13,651 bases of DNA from an uncultured Kouleothrix sp. (GCA_937858455.1 CALLYN010000761.1:1-13651), one strand, 5' to 3'; positions 1-7,830 are shown, counted from the first letter of the stretch. Program-made: numbers and translations. Notes: a model not told the origin generated them from the sequence alone.

Positions 1-2
1 AC

Positions 3-665
3 GCACACTGTTGTGCCTGCGCCACGCTGGTCGCCGTGCTGACGGTGCTGGCCGCCAATCTGCCCGCCGCGCTGGCGACGTTTCGGGCCACCAACAGCCG
101 GCTGCTGGCGCTTGAGCCAAGCCGGCGCGGCGGCCTGCTGCGCGTGCTCCTCGGCAACACCGACGAGCAGCTGCTGCGCCTGCACGCCACCCCGCTGCTG
201 GCGCTGCCGGCCAGCGGCGCGCTCGCGCCTATTCGCCGGCTGCTCTTTCCGCTTGATTTCGCTCCACGCTCGGATGCCGCGTTCGAAGCCACGCTCGATC
301 TCTGCCGCGTGCTCGGCGCCGAGCTGTACCTGCTGCATGTATACGGCGAGGACGTGCTGCTTCCCGCCGAGCAAGACACAACCCAGCGCAGCGGCGCCAA
401 AACCGTGCGCGACCTGCTGGCGATCGACCAGGAGCAGCTGCAGCGCTACCACGAGCGTGCCGCCGCGCGCGATCTGCCGGTGCGGGTTGCCACCGCCGAG
501 GGGCGGGCGCACGTGGCGATCAACGCCTATGCCGCCGCCAACGCGATCGACCTGGTTGTGATGGCCACGCATGGCCCGCGCACCCTCGAAGATATTCTGC
601 TCGGCACCAGCACTGCGCGCACCATCCGTGGTGCCGGCGTGCCGGTGCTGGCCATCCCAGCCTAG
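3..665 (+). CDS. Universal stress protein, tandem UspA domains, 5' truncated by window edge
   Basis: The frame is open to the first base of the window, so the true start lies upstream; the GTG at 36 is only an internal in-frame codon. Two UspA-like units are visible. The first is represented only by its C-terminal end (RVLLGNTDEQLLRLHATP followed by LLALPA, matching the end of a Usp fold). The second is complete: a first beta strand IRRLLFPLDF, the LYLLHVYGED strand, and the C-terminal nucleotide-loop region VVMATHGPRTLEDILLGTST ending in PVLAIPA. Tandem Usp proteins are usually cytoplasmic and bind ATP or AMP; their exact roles vary and none can be assigned here. The gene converges on the hydrolase gene that ends at 775. 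Seen: the motifs and the open frame. Inferred: double-domain architecture and truncation. Confidence 0.85.
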   Translation, partial: AHCCACATLVAVLTVLAANLPAALATFRATNSRLLALEPSRRGGLLRVLLGNTDEQLLRLHATPLLALPASGALAPIRRLLFPLDFAPRSDAAFEATLDLCRVLGAELYLLHVYGEDVLLPAEQDTTQRSGAKTVRDLLAIDQEQLQRYHERAAARDLPVRVATAEGRAHVAINAYAAANAIDLVVMATHGPRTLEDILLGTSTARTIRGAGVPVLAIPA

Positions 666-710
666 GTGCGGCTCAAGCCAGCGTTCCGGTGCATCGCCCC
701 GAAGGCGTAG

Positions 711-730
711 GGGCGCGATGGAACGCGCCC
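711..730. repeat. GC-rich hairpin between convergent genes
   Basis: GGGCGCG (711-717) and CGCGCCC (724-730) form a perfect 7-bp stem with a 6-nt loop in the 109-bp gap between two convergent genes. A second partial complementarity (catcgcccc at 692-700 against ggggcgcgatg at 710-720, with a 2-nt bulge) competes with it. Neither strand has a following T tract, so it is not a classical intrinsic terminator. It could still be a bidirectional transcription end or a copy of a dispersed GC-rich repeat. Confidence 0.4.
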
Positions 731-774
731 TGCAGCGCCGCGCCGAAACCCCGAGGCTTGGGCCATGCCTTTGC

Positions 775-1623
775 TCAGCGCGTCGCGCCCGCTGCAACCG
801 GCGCCGCCAGGAACTCGCGCACAACCGCAGCGTATTCGTCGGGATGCTCGAGCATCGGAAAGTGCCCGCACTGCTCGATCCAGTGCACGTGGCTGCCGGG
901 GATGGCCGCGAGCGTATACGGCACATTGCGGGGTGGCATCACCTGATCCTGGCGCGCGGCCACCAGCAGCGTTGGCGCCTGTATTGCGCGCGCGGCCGCG
1001 TCGATCGCCTGGTCGGCGGCCGAGCGCGCGCTTGCCACCGCGGTGTCGTGGTCCATCTCGAGGTAATCGAGAAAGCCGGCCTTGAGCAGCGCCGCGTCGT
1101 TGGGGATGCGGTAGAAGAAGCGCGCGCCAAACTGCCGCGCCAGAAACGGGATCTCGGCCATCCAGCGCCCGCGCAGCCGCATGAGCGCGCCGGCCACGCT
1201 GGTGATCTGCTGAAAGAACGCGCGCTCGGCGTCGTTGCGAAACAGCGAGATCGCCGTCAGCACCAGCCGCTCGACCAGCTCGGGCCGGCGCGCCGCCAGC
1301 AGGATCGCCAGCCCGCCGCCCATCGAGTGGCCTACCAGCTGCACGCGCGTGTGACCCAGGTGCGCCAGCAGCGCCTCGATCGCCGCTACCTGCGCGGGCA
1401 TATCGAAGGCGCGGCGCACCGGCAGCGAGCGCCCGACGCCGGGCAGATCCGGCACGATCAGGCTGAAGCGGTCGCGCAGCCGCTCGACCGTGCCGCGCCA
1501 GTAGCGCCCCGAGCCGCCCCATCCGTGGATCAGCAGCACCGGCGGCGCGCCGCTTGGGCTCGCGGCCGGGTAGCAGTCGGCCACCAGCGGCCCGTCCGGC
1601 AGCTGTAGCGTCACCGTGCGCAT
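775..1623 (-). CDS. Alpha/beta hydrolase (282 aa)
   Basis: This is a typical alpha/beta-hydrolase fold enzyme of near-standard length. It has an oxyanion-hole motif LLIHGWGGSGRYW near residue 30, the PDLPGVGRS strand/turn, a nucleophile elbow GHSMGG near residue 95, and a C-terminal CGHFPMLEHPDEY that supplies the catalytic His. The acid is probably in VAARQDQVMPP. The ATG at 1623 is chosen because it overlaps the stop of the upstream membrane-protein gene by one base (TGATG) and homology-like sequence begins only there, although the frame is open further upstream. Substrate is unknown. A hydrolase of this fold, BchO, occurs in purple-bacterial photosynthesis clusters as a putative Mg-chelatase accessory. 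Proximity to bch genes makes that an option, but the sequence seen is equally compatible with a generic esterase or haloperoxidase-like member. Confidence 0.88.
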   Translation of the reverse strand: MRTVTLQLPDGPLVADCYPAASPSGAPPVLLIHGWGGSGRYWRGTVERLRDRFSLIVPDLPGVGRSLPVRRAFDMPAQVAAIEALLAHLGHTRVQLVGHSMGGGLAILLAARRPELVERLVLTAISLFRNDAERAFFQQITSVAGALMRLRGRWMAEIPFLARQFGARFFYRIPNDAALLKAGFLDYLEMDHDTAVASARSAADQAIDAAARAIQAPTLLVAARQDQVMPPRNVPYTLAAIPGSHVHWIEQCGHFPMLEHPDEYAAVVREFLAAPVAAGATR

Positions 1624-2102
1624 CAGCCTGCGCGCCGCCAGGGCGACCACGCCGCGAACAGCGGGCCGCTGAGCAGCCCGACCAGCAGGCTGCAGGCGAA
1701 CAGGATCGGGAAGTGCTGGGTGAAATCGGGCCGCGCCAGCGCGTGCTGCCCGCTGGCAAAGGTGATCGTCGTCAGCGGGATGCGCGCCGTCAGCAGTGCC
1801 ACCATCGCCAGGTACACCGTGGCGGGGGGGAACGCGCTCGCAAAGCCGATATGCAACGCGGCGCGCCAGTCGCCGCGCGCCAGCCGCACGCGGTAGGCCA
1901 GCCATAGCCCCAGCGCCACGCTGATGATCAGCACCCAGATGAACCCGAACAGAAACATCATCCAGGCGAAGCCCAGGTTCCTGCTGCTGAACGAAGCTCC
2001 GCCCAGGTAGCCAAGGCCGGCGCTCAGCGCCAGCGCCAGCGGCTGGGCCAGCCGCCAGCGAAACGCGGACGGCTCGGCGGAATGTCGGAACACAAGCTGC
2101 AT
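1623..2102 (-). CDS. Small integral membrane protein of unknown function (159 aa)
   Basis: I do not recognise the family. The 159-residue protein from the ATG at 2102 is strongly hydrophobic with about four membrane segments: one starting near residue 22 (LALALSAGLGYLGG), one around 43-66 (FAWMMFLFGFIWVLIISVAL), one around 80-105 (HIGFASAFPPATVYLAMVAL) and one near the C-terminus (FPILFACSLLVGLLSG). The frame remains open for 48 codons upstream, but that part is Arg-rich and reads through a palindrome, so the later ATG is preferred; its upstream GAGAAGAG is a modest ribosome site. The stop overlaps the hydrolase start, so the two are almost certainly translationally coupled and may act together. 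Confidence 0.7.
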   Translation of the reverse strand: MQLVFRHSAEPSAFRWRLAQPLALALSAGLGYLGGASFSSRNLGFAWMMFLFGFIWVLIISVALGLWLAYRVRLARGDWRAALHIGFASAFPPATVYLAMVALLTARIPLTTITFASGQHALARPDFTQHFPILFACSLLVGLLSGPLFAAWSPWRRAG

Positions 2103-2193
2103 AGTGTTGCTCTTCTCTACGCCACAGCGCCGATACGCTTCGAGCCTACCGGGCGTGCGAAGCCCTCGGCAGGGTGGTGCTCGGCCTTTTCTT

Positions 2194-2233
2194 GTGCGCG
2201 GTTTTCCCGCTTGCAGCCTGGAAAACCGCGCAC
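2194..2233. repeat. Perfect 14-bp inverted repeat after the puhE-cobW gene
   Basis: GTGCGCGGTTTTCC (2194-2207) and GGAAAACCGCGCAC (2220-2233) are exact reverse complements with a 12-nt loop. The element lies 24 bp past the stop of the minus-strand fusion gene and 91 bp before the next minus-strand start. It therefore sits where the photosynthesis transcript would be expected to end. No T tract follows on the minus strand (AAGAAAAGG follows instead), so it may act as a 3'-end stabiliser, an atypical terminator or a small dispersed palindrome. Confidence 0.6.
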
Positions 2234-2257
2234 GACGAATGATCAAACGTACCTTGG

Positions 2258-3994
2258 CTATACCGCCGGCGCCAGCCGGGCCAGGCCATCGCTGGCATCG
2301 AGCCGGCAGGCCGCCAGCGCCGCCTCAAGCTGCGCCGCGTCGACGCTCTGGCCGATCGCCATGACGCGCGGTGCCTCGCCATCGCGCGCGGCGAAGGCGG
2401 TGATGCTCGGCTGGCCGCCGGCAAGGTCGAAGTTTACCCAGCCGCGCCGCACCTGCGCGATGCCCTTCATGCGCAGTATCTCGCCGAACAGGCCGCCGGC
2501 GGCGCCGTACAGCATCTCGCGTAGCGCGCCCTCGTCGTACACGCCCACCAGCGCGCCACTCCACGACACCAGCCCAAGCTCGTGGTCGTGGTCGTGCGCA
2601 TGCTCGTGCTCGTCTTCGTCGTGCAGGTCGCTCGCCAGCACCGTCTGCGCTTTGAGCGCGCTGGCGTCTTCGACCACGCCGAAGCGCGCCGGCACGATCC
2701 GCGCGGCCGGGTTCAGGGCGCGCAGCGTCTGCTCCACGGTCTGCAGCTCGGCCGGGGTTGCCAGGTCGGCCTTGTTGACGATCAGCACCGGCGCGATGTT
2801 CGCCTGGGCGCTGAAGTACTCGGGCATGCGCGCGTAGGCGCTCAGGAAGCCGCCCGCGTCGATCAGCGTGTAGACGCTCACGTCCTTCACGGCGTCGGCC
2901 AGGTCGGGCTTGCTCAGCACGCGCAGCAGCGTCGTCACCTCGGCCACGCCGCTCGGCTCAATGATCAGCCGCTGCGGGCTGAAGCGCGCCACCGTCTCGC
3001 GGATCTGGCGCCCTAGGTCGCTGCGCAGCGAGCAGCAGATGCAGCCGTTGGGCAGCTCGACGACGTCGGCGCCGCGGTTGTTCAGCAGCGATCCGTCGAT
3101 GCCGACCGCGCCGAAGTCATTCACCAGCACCACCGTACGCACGTTCGGGTCGGCGTTGGCCAGCAGCCGGCGCACAAACGTGGTTTTGCCGGCGCCCAGG
3201 AAGCCCGCCACGACCTCGACGTGCGCCGGGCGCAGCGTGCCGCGCGATTTCAGGCCCCAATCCCAGATCTTGTTCGGGAACGGCAGCACCAGCAGCCAGT
3301 GCTCAAGGATCGCCAGCGCCATCAGGAAGGCCAGAAAGGTGAAGCCGATCGCCTGGAAAGCGCTCGCGCCGGCGGCAAACGCCCACTGAAACAGCAGCGC
3401 CGTGATGATGGTCGAGACGGTGACCGAGATCGGGAAGAACGCGTTCATGGGCTTCTTGGTGAGGAAGCTACGCAGGAACTGCAGGTGCTCGGGTAGGAAC
3501 TCTTCGCTCAGGTTGCGCACGCCGAAGAACACATTCAGCTTGGCGCTCTGGTGCATCCACCACATGATCAGGAACGTCCACGCGCCGATCTGGTTCGCGC
3601 CGCCCCAGGTAAGCGCCAGCACCACCGTGGCCGCGGCGATCACCGCCAGCTCGTGGTACAGGCTCGTCTGGATGGCGTGGCCAAAGTGGCGCAGGCCGCT
3701 GCAGCCCTCGGGGCAGGGCGCGGTGCGCGGGCCAGTCACGTAGCCCATGTAGAAGCTCATCTCTTGCCAGCCCCAGGCCAGCGTCCCCCAGGTGAACGCC
3801 AGGTACGCCCCGGCGACACTGGTGTCGTCGCGTGTGGCCGCGAGGCCCCACAGCGCGGCGAACATCAGCAGCGTGCCGCCTAAGAAGCTCCACTTGAACG
3901 TGCGGCGCGGCAGCCCGTCCAGGTAGATAATCACGCCGGTGCTGAACCACCATACGAACAGTGCGAACAGGATCGGGAACAGGTGGAGTTGCAT
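2258..3994 (-). CDS. Fusion: PuhE-like photosynthetic complex assembly protein (DUF3623) + COG0523/CobW metallochaperone GTPase
   Basis: Continuous 578-residue frame with two parts. Residues 1-250 form a seven-helix membrane protein matching PuhE/DUF3623: HELAVIAAA near 114, NQIGAWTF at 134, HQSAKLNVFFGVRNLSEEFL at 148-167, and the terminal signature LLVLPFPNKIWDW at 234-246. Residues about 257-578 form a CobW/COG0523 GTPase: Walker A GFLGAGKTT at 264-272, metal-site GCICC at 317-321, EPSG at 346-349, NKAD at 407-410, a His/Asp/Glu-rich metal-binding run at 458-471, and a CobW C-terminal domain. PuhE is implicated in reaction-centre/bacteriochlorophyll assembly; COG0523 proteins deliver metals such as Zn, Co or Fe. 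The start at 3994 follows an AGGGCG ribosome site. There is no stop and no well-placed start codon at the junction, so separate translation is unlikely. Positive residues (R30, R31, K34; K180, K181; K242, K249, R251) put the C-terminus, and hence the GTPase, in the cytoplasm. No gene symbol is given because this is a composite. Confidence 0.9.
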   Translation of the reverse strand: MQLHLFPILFALFVWWFSTGVIIYLDGLPRRTFKWSFLGGTLLMFAALWGLAATRDDTSVAGAYLAFTWGTLAWGWQEMSFYMGYVTGPRTAPCPEGCSGLRHFGHAIQTSLYHELAVIAAATVVLALTWGGANQIGAWTFLIMWWMHQSAKLNVFFGVRNLSEEFLPEHLQFLRSFLTKKPMNAFFPISVTVSTIITALLFQWAFAAGASAFQAIGFTFLAFLMALAILEHWLLVLPFPNKIWDWGLKSRGTLRPAHVEVVAGFLGAGKTTFVRRLLANADPNVRTVVLVNDFGAVGIDGSLLNNRGADVVELPNGCICCSLRSDLGRQIRETVARFSPQRLIIEPSGVAEVTTLLRVLSKPDLADAVKDVSVYTLIDAGGFLSAYARMPEYFSAQANIAPVLIVNKADLATPAELQTVEQTLRALNPAARIVPARFGVVEDASALKAQTVLASDLHDEDEHEHAHDHDHELGLVSWSGALVGVYDEGALREMLYGAAGGLFGEILRMKGIAQVRRGWVNFDLAGGQPSITAFAARDGEAPRVMAIGQSVDAAQLEAALAACRLDASDGLARLAPAV

Positions 3995-4143
3995 AATCGC
4001 CCTAATTTCTGCCTTCGCCAGAGCGGTACCGTGTAGTGTTTCCGTGCCGATGCTTTGGTTGCGCCGAAATATCAGCACAGCAGAGTTCAGTAAGTACCAT
4101 GCTGCCGCAGGCCCATAATCACTCACCAAACGGCTTGCGCCAG
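3995..4143. other. 149-bp spacer between bchP and the puhE-cobW fusion
   Basis: This is the longest gap inside the bch end of the block apart from small hairpin elements. Read on the minus strand it contains only very short frames (for example a 32-codon frame starting with ATG GTA CTT) without a ribosome site, and no clear -35/-10 pair. I see no convincing gene, hairpin or promoter in it. Confidence 0.5.
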
Positions 4144-5379
4144 CTAGGCATAGCCGCGCGCTGCGGGCTTGCCGGCCGCGCGTGCGCCCGGCCAGTAGTG
4201 CTTCACCTGAGACTTCAGGATGTCGCCGGTCATGCGCATTTGGGCCAGCCAGGGCACCGGCGTCATGTTCTTGTGCATGTACGACTCGAACGTCAGCTGC
4301 TGCACGTCGATGTTGCGGCACATGTCGGTGAACACTTCCATCTGGCGCTCGTTGCCGTAGCCCCACTTTTGCAGCCAGCGTAGGAAGCGATACATGGTGC
4401 CGTAGGTCTTCCACCAGGTTTTCTGGTAGCGCGCGAGCCGCTCGGCGCTAGGGTTGGCCAGGCTTGCGGCCAGCACTTCGGCGGCGAGCTTGGCGCTCTT
4501 CATGGCCCAGTAGATGCCTTCGCCCGAGGTTGCCACCACCAGGCCGGCCGCGTCGCCCACCAGCATAGCCCGGTCGAAGGCGATCTGCGGGCGCGGGTGC
4601 ATCGGCAGCGCGTGGGCCTCTTGCAGGATGATCTCGCCGCCGGCCAGCTCGGGTGCGATCCGGCGCTTGAGGTTCTCGAGGTGCTGCTTGGCGGCTTTGG
4701 TGTGGCCGTGGCCGGCGCCGATGCCCACCGCCACATGATCCTTCTTGGGGAAGGCCCAGGCGTACAGGTCGGGGCTCACCTCGGCGCCAAGGTACAGGTC
4801 GGCGCAGTCTTCCCAGCGCGCCATCTTCTCGGCGGGCAGGCGGATGCGCTCCTGGATGGCCACGCAGCGCGGCACGTTTGGCAGGCCCAGCGCCTTGGCG
4901 GTGGGCGAGTACGCGCCGTCGGCGCCGATCACTGCGGCGGTGCGTAGCGTCTTGGTTGCGCCGCTAGCCTTTTCGCGGTAGGTCGTGGTCACGCCAGTGG
5001 CGTCGACCTTCAGATCGAGCAGCTGGCCCTCGATCAGCGCCGCGCCGCGCGCCACCGCCCGCTGTCGCAAAAACTGGTCGAACTCCTCGCGGCAGCACAT
5101 GGCGATGTAGTTCTCGTCGCTGCGGCCGCTCGTGCCTACCACGTCGATCGCCACAGTGCGCTCGGAAGGCGAGTGCACCAGCGCACGGTGAACCTTGCGC
5201 GAGATCAGGTGCTGCGGGATGTCGAACTCCTTGAACGCCACTGGCGGCACGGCGCCGCCGCACGGCTTCACCCGCGCCAGGTCGCGCTCGAGCATCACCA
5301 CCGGCACGCCTGCCTGCGCCAGTGTCTCGGCGGCGGTGGAGCCGCCCACCGACGCGCCAACCACGAGGACGTCGTCCAT
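4144..5379 (-). CDS. bchP: Geranylgeranyl reductase (bacteriochlorophyll tail hydrogenation)
   Basis: The 411-residue flavoprotein of the geranylgeranyl-reductase family reduces the C20 tail of geranylgeranyl-bacteriochlorophyll to phytyl with NADPH. Visible features: an N-terminal FAD-binding segment VLVVGASVGGSTAAETLAQA (residues 4-23), an acidic residue at the end of strand two (LERD), the family signature KPCGGAVPP at 37-45, GADGAYSPTAKALG at 151-164, and the second FAD motif LVGDAAGLV with SGEGIYWAMKS from 272. The ATG at 5379 is chosen over an in-frame TTG at 5394 because GGAGGA lies 7 bases upstream of the ATG. It follows bchG by 87 bp and precedes the puhE-cobW fusion, so it belongs to the same transcription direction as the reaction-centre genes. 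Its length and motifs are normal for BchP; plant-type ChlP is excluded only by context. Confidence 0.95.
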   Translation of the reverse strand: MDDVLVVGASVGGSTAAETLAQAGVPVVMLERDLARVKPCGGAVPPVAFKEFDIPQHLISRKVHRALVHSPSERTVAIDVVGTSGRSDENYIAMCCREEFDQFLRQRAVARGAALIEGQLLDLKVDATGVTTTYREKASGATKTLRTAAVIGADGAYSPTAKALGLPNVPRCVAIQERIRLPAEKMARWEDCADLYLGAEVSPDLYAWAFPKKDHVAVGIGAGHGHTKAAKQHLENLKRRIAPELAGGEIILQEAHALPMHPRPQIAFDRAMLVGDAAGLVVATSGEGIYWAMKSAKLAAEVLAASLANPSAERLARYQKTWWKTYGTMYRFLRWLQKWGYGNERQMEVFTDMCRNIDVQQLTFESYMHKNMTPVPWLAQMRMTGDILKSQVKHYWPGARAAGKPAARGYA

Positions 5380-5466
5380 AGCCTGTTCCTCCAAGCATTC
5401 AGGGGTCAGGGGCCAGAGTGAAGCAGCGCAGCGCGTCCGAAGCCTGGCTTCTGCCCTCTGCCCGAT
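5380..5466. repeat. bchG-bchP spacer made of short repeats
   Basis: The 87-bp spacer contains a short tandem CAGGGGT/CAGGGGC (5400-5413), runs of the type gccctctgccc, and a near-perfect palindrome agaagccaggcttcg (minus strand; around 5439-5452). This low-complexity composition differs from the flanking coding DNA. The bchP ribosome site GGAGGA (plus positions 5387-5392) is at its bchP-proximal end. No gene is visible. Confidence 0.45.
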
Positions 5467-6372
5467 TCAGCGTATTCCGATCGCCGCCGCGAGCATACCC
5501 CATACGAAAAGCGTGGTGCCGCTGGCATTATAAAACACCGCACGGCCGCGCGGATCTTGCATGAACTTGCGCTGGAGCGGCAGCTGGGCCACGAACAGCG
5601 CCGCAATGATCGCCGCGATGATCCAGCGCTGCGACACCGCGAACAGCATGATCACGAACAGCTGGGCGATGTTCATGGTGAGCACCGCCACCCAAGCGGC
5701 GCCCCACGAGCCCAGCATCACCGGGATGGTATTCACGCCGCTCACCCGGTCGCCGTCGACGCTCTTGAAGTCGTTGATCGTCATGATGCCGTGCGCGCCC
5801 ACCGAGTACAGCCCGGCGATGATCAGCGAGGGGATCGTCAGGCTGCCGAAGGCCAGGTGGCCGGCCAGCCAGGGCAGGCCCTCGTAGGCCACCGCCACCA
5901 GCCCGTTGCCGATCCAGCCGTTGCGCTTGGCGCGGAGCGGATGCACGCTGTACACCAGCGCCAGCACCATGCCCACCGCGGTCAGCAGCGTCACCTGGGC
6001 GCCCAGGATCAGCGCAATGCCGATCGCCAGAACCGCCAGCACGCCGCTCGTAAGGTACACCTGGCGCGCCGACACCAGGCCGGAGGGGATCAGGCGCTGT
6101 GGCTCGTTGATCGCGTCGACCTCGCGGTCGCAGTAGTCGTTGATCACCTGCGAGAGCCCGCACAGGATCGGCCCCGAGAGCAGCACGCCCAGCATGATCC
6201 GGCCGATGTCGGCCAGGTGCCAGCCGGCGCCACCGCTAGCGACTGTGCCGCATAGGAATGCCCACGCCGGCGCGAACCATGTCACCGGCTTCATCAGTGC
6301 GATCGAGCGCGCCAGCGGCGATGCGGGCACCTTTGGTGCGATCGGGGATGGTGAGGCGAGCGGTGTTTGCAT
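5467..6372 (-). CDS. bchG: Bacteriochlorophyll synthase (UbiA-family prenyltransferase)
   Basis: The 301-residue membrane enzyme esterifies bacteriochlorophyllide a with geranylgeranyl (or phytyl) diphosphate, the step just before BchP. The UbiA signature is clear: NDYCDREVDAINEPQRLIPS with Asp79, Asp82 and Asp86 in the DxxDxxxD motif, and a second Asp-rich loop INDFKSVDGDR around 199-209. About nine hydrophobic segments are present. IALMKPVTWFAPAWAF and LRAKRNGWIGN resemble BchG/ChlG rather than ubiquinone or heme-O prenyltransferases. The start at 6372 has an AGGAT ribosome site; only 12 bases separate it from the stop of the upstream pucC-like gene, so the two are probably coupled. Length is normal for BchG. 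The neighbouring bchP and puf genes support the assignment. Confidence 0.95.
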   Translation of the reverse strand: MQTPLASPSPIAPKVPASPLARSIALMKPVTWFAPAWAFLCGTVASGGAGWHLADIGRIMLGVLLSGPILCGLSQVINDYCDREVDAINEPQRLIPSGLVSARQVYLTSGVLAVLAIGIALILGAQVTLLTAVGMVLALVYSVHPLRAKRNGWIGNGLVAVAYEGLPWLAGHLAFGSLTIPSLIIAGLYSVGAHGIMTINDFKSVDGDRVSGVNTIPVMLGSWGAAWVAVLTMNIAQLFVIMLFAVSQRWIIAAIIAALFVAQLPLQRKFMQDPRGRAVFYNASGTTLFVWGMLAAAIGIR

Positions 6373-6384
6373 ATCGTTATCCTG

Positions 6385-7818
6385 TCAATAAATAATCTGG
6401 TCTGCCGGGATGTCTTGCAACCCTTGCCAGGGCGATGTCGTGCTGTCGGGGCGCAGGTGGGCCAGCCGCAGCGCGGCGATCAGCGCCAGCGCAACCAGCA
6501 GCGCCAGCAGCGCCGCGCCGTAGACGGCGGTGTAGCCGAGTATCACGCTGCCCAGGCGCGCTTCGGCTATGTCGCGCGCCAGGCCGCCGCCGACCGCGCC
6601 TACGCCCTGCGCCAGCGCTTGCATCACGCCCCACAGCCCCAGGAACAGGCCGGCGTGCGCCCGATCGGTCATGGCCATCACCAGCGCCACGCTGCCGACG
6701 ATAAACAGCCCGCGGCCCATGCCGATCAGCCACACGCCCGATCGGAACGCCGTCACCAGGCTGCTGTCGCTGGCGATGCTGATGACCAGAAAGCCAAGCG
6801 CGCCCACGGCGCAGCCCAGGATGATCGGCAGCACCGGCGAAAAGCCGCGCCACAGCAGCCAGCCGGCCGCCGGGATGGCCGTGAGCATCGCCAGGCCCCA
6901 GAGCGAGGTCAGGCGCGTGGTCGCGCTGACGCTCATGCCCAGCACCTGGCCGCCGTACGGCTCGAGCAGAATATCGTGCGAGGCGAACGCTGCCGTCGCG
7001 ATGAACAGTATCGCGAACAGCTGGCGCAGCACCGGCTGGCGCCACAGCAGCGCCAGCGACTGGCCGAGCGACATCCGCACGCGCACCTCGTCGTGGTAGC
7101 CGATCACCGTGCCGTCGCGGCGCAGGCGCTCTTGGCCCCACAGCGATATAACGCTTAGAATCAGGAATACCAGCGCCGAGCTTTGCAGAATCGCGATCAG
7201 CCGCTCGTCGGTGTAGTTTACCAGCAGGCCGCCCAGCAGCACCGAGCTGGCGATCGTGCCGAGCACCAGCATCATCCACAGCACCGCCAGCACGCGCCCG
7301 CGCTCTTTCGGCGGCGTGAGGTCGCTCACCAGCGCGAGGTAGGCGGTCTCGAGCACATTCACCCCGATGCCATAGGCCAGGAAGATCAGCAGGCAGATGA
7401 CCAGCGACGGCACGAACGGCAGCGTGCCCTTGCCGCTCAGCAGCACCAGCGAGAAGCCGGCGTTGTTGAGCCCGCCAAACGTCAGCAGGCCGCCGAACAC
7501 CAGGTAGGGCGTGCGCCAGCGCCCGCGCGCACGCTGCTGGTCGGAGCGGTAGCCGATCAGCGCGCGCACCGGCGACACAAAGTAGTGGATGGCGATCAGC
7601 AGTGCCACCAGCGCGGCCGGGATGCGCATGCTCTCGATCAGCACCCGGTTGAGCGTGCCAGTGATCGGCGCGAGCGTCAGGCCCATGCCGAACTGAAACA
7701 GCCCCAGCCGCAGCACGCGCAGCCAGAGCGCGGCGCTGCCGTGGCGCTCGAACCAGCCGTTGATGCGGTCGCGCAGCCGCAGTATCGGGCCGAACAATCG
7801 CGCAGGTGGTCGGCTCAA
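6385..7818 (-). CDS. PucC/LhaA-type BCD-family MFS protein (light-harvesting assembly / pigment handling)
   Basis: The 477-residue protein with about twelve membrane segments belongs to the bacteriochlorophyll-delivery (PUCC) branch of the major facilitator superfamily. Diagnostic stretches are LRLGLFQFGMGLTLAPITGT (36-55), the GTLNRVLIE motif at 54-62, SPVRALIGYRSDQ at 82-94, and RGRWRTPYLVFGG around 98-110. Family members (PucC, LhaA, Orf428) are needed for light-harvesting complex assembly, probably by shepherding pigment. The frame is open upstream to 7866, but that extension reads into an inverted repeat. A TTG at 7818 preceded by GAGGAGGG with a 6-base spacer is the best start. It lies between pufC and bchG, 12 bases from bchG. 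Which paralogue (PucC-, LhaA- or BchZ-linked type) cannot be decided from sequence alone, so no symbol is given. Confidence 0.9.
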   Translation of the reverse strand: MSRPPARLFGPILRLRDRINGWFERHGSAALWLRVLRLGLFQFGMGLTLAPITGTLNRVLIESMRIPAALVALLIAIHYFVSPVRALIGYRSDQQRARGRWRTPYLVFGGLLTFGGLNNAGFSLVLLSGKGTLPFVPSLVICLLIFLAYGIGVNVLETAYLALVSDLTPPKERGRVLAVLWMMLVLGTIASSVLLGGLLVNYTDERLIAILQSSALVFLILSVISLWGQERLRRDGTVIGYHDEVRVRMSLGQSLALLWRQPVLRQLFAILFIATAAFASHDILLEPYGGQVLGMSVSATTRLTSLWGLAMLTAIPAAGWLLWRGFSPVLPIILGCAVGALGFLVISIASDSSLVTAFRSGVWLIGMGRGLFIVGSVALVMAMTDRAHAGLFLGLWGVMQALAQGVGAVGGGLARDIAEARLGSVILGYTAVYGAALLALLVALALIAALRLAHLRPDSTTSPWQGLQDIPADQIIY

Positions 7819-7824
7819 CGCGCC

Positions 7825-7830
7825 CTCCTC
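7825..7830 (-). promoter_or_regulatory. Ribosome binding site that sets a TTG start for the PucC-like gene
   Basis: On the minus strand GAGGAG is followed by GGCGCG and then TTG (7816-7818). No other start in the frame has a comparable site, and the upstream alternative would translate through the 7843-7910 inverted repeat. Confidence 0.65.

Noticed and set aside
571..1608. 345-codon plus-strand open frame overlapping the stress-protein end and opposite the hydrolase
   Set aside because: Antisense shadow; composition is low-complexity Arg/Ala/Gln, while the minus strand shows GHSMGG and oxyanion motifs.
3995..4092. 32-codon minus-strand frame in the bchP-puhE spacer
   Set aside because: No ribosome site, no hydrophobic helix and no recognisable similarity; length is within chance.
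4036..4414. N-terminal extension of the PuhE-CobW frame to 4414
   Set aside because: The extra 140 residues overlap bchP out of frame and are not membrane-protein-like; the ATG at 3994 with AGGGCG begins the DUF3623 homology.
6367..7158. 263-codon plus-strand open frame opposite the PucC-like gene
   Set aside because: Antisense shadow with Gln/Ala/His/Arg-rich composition typical of reverse-read membrane-protein codons.
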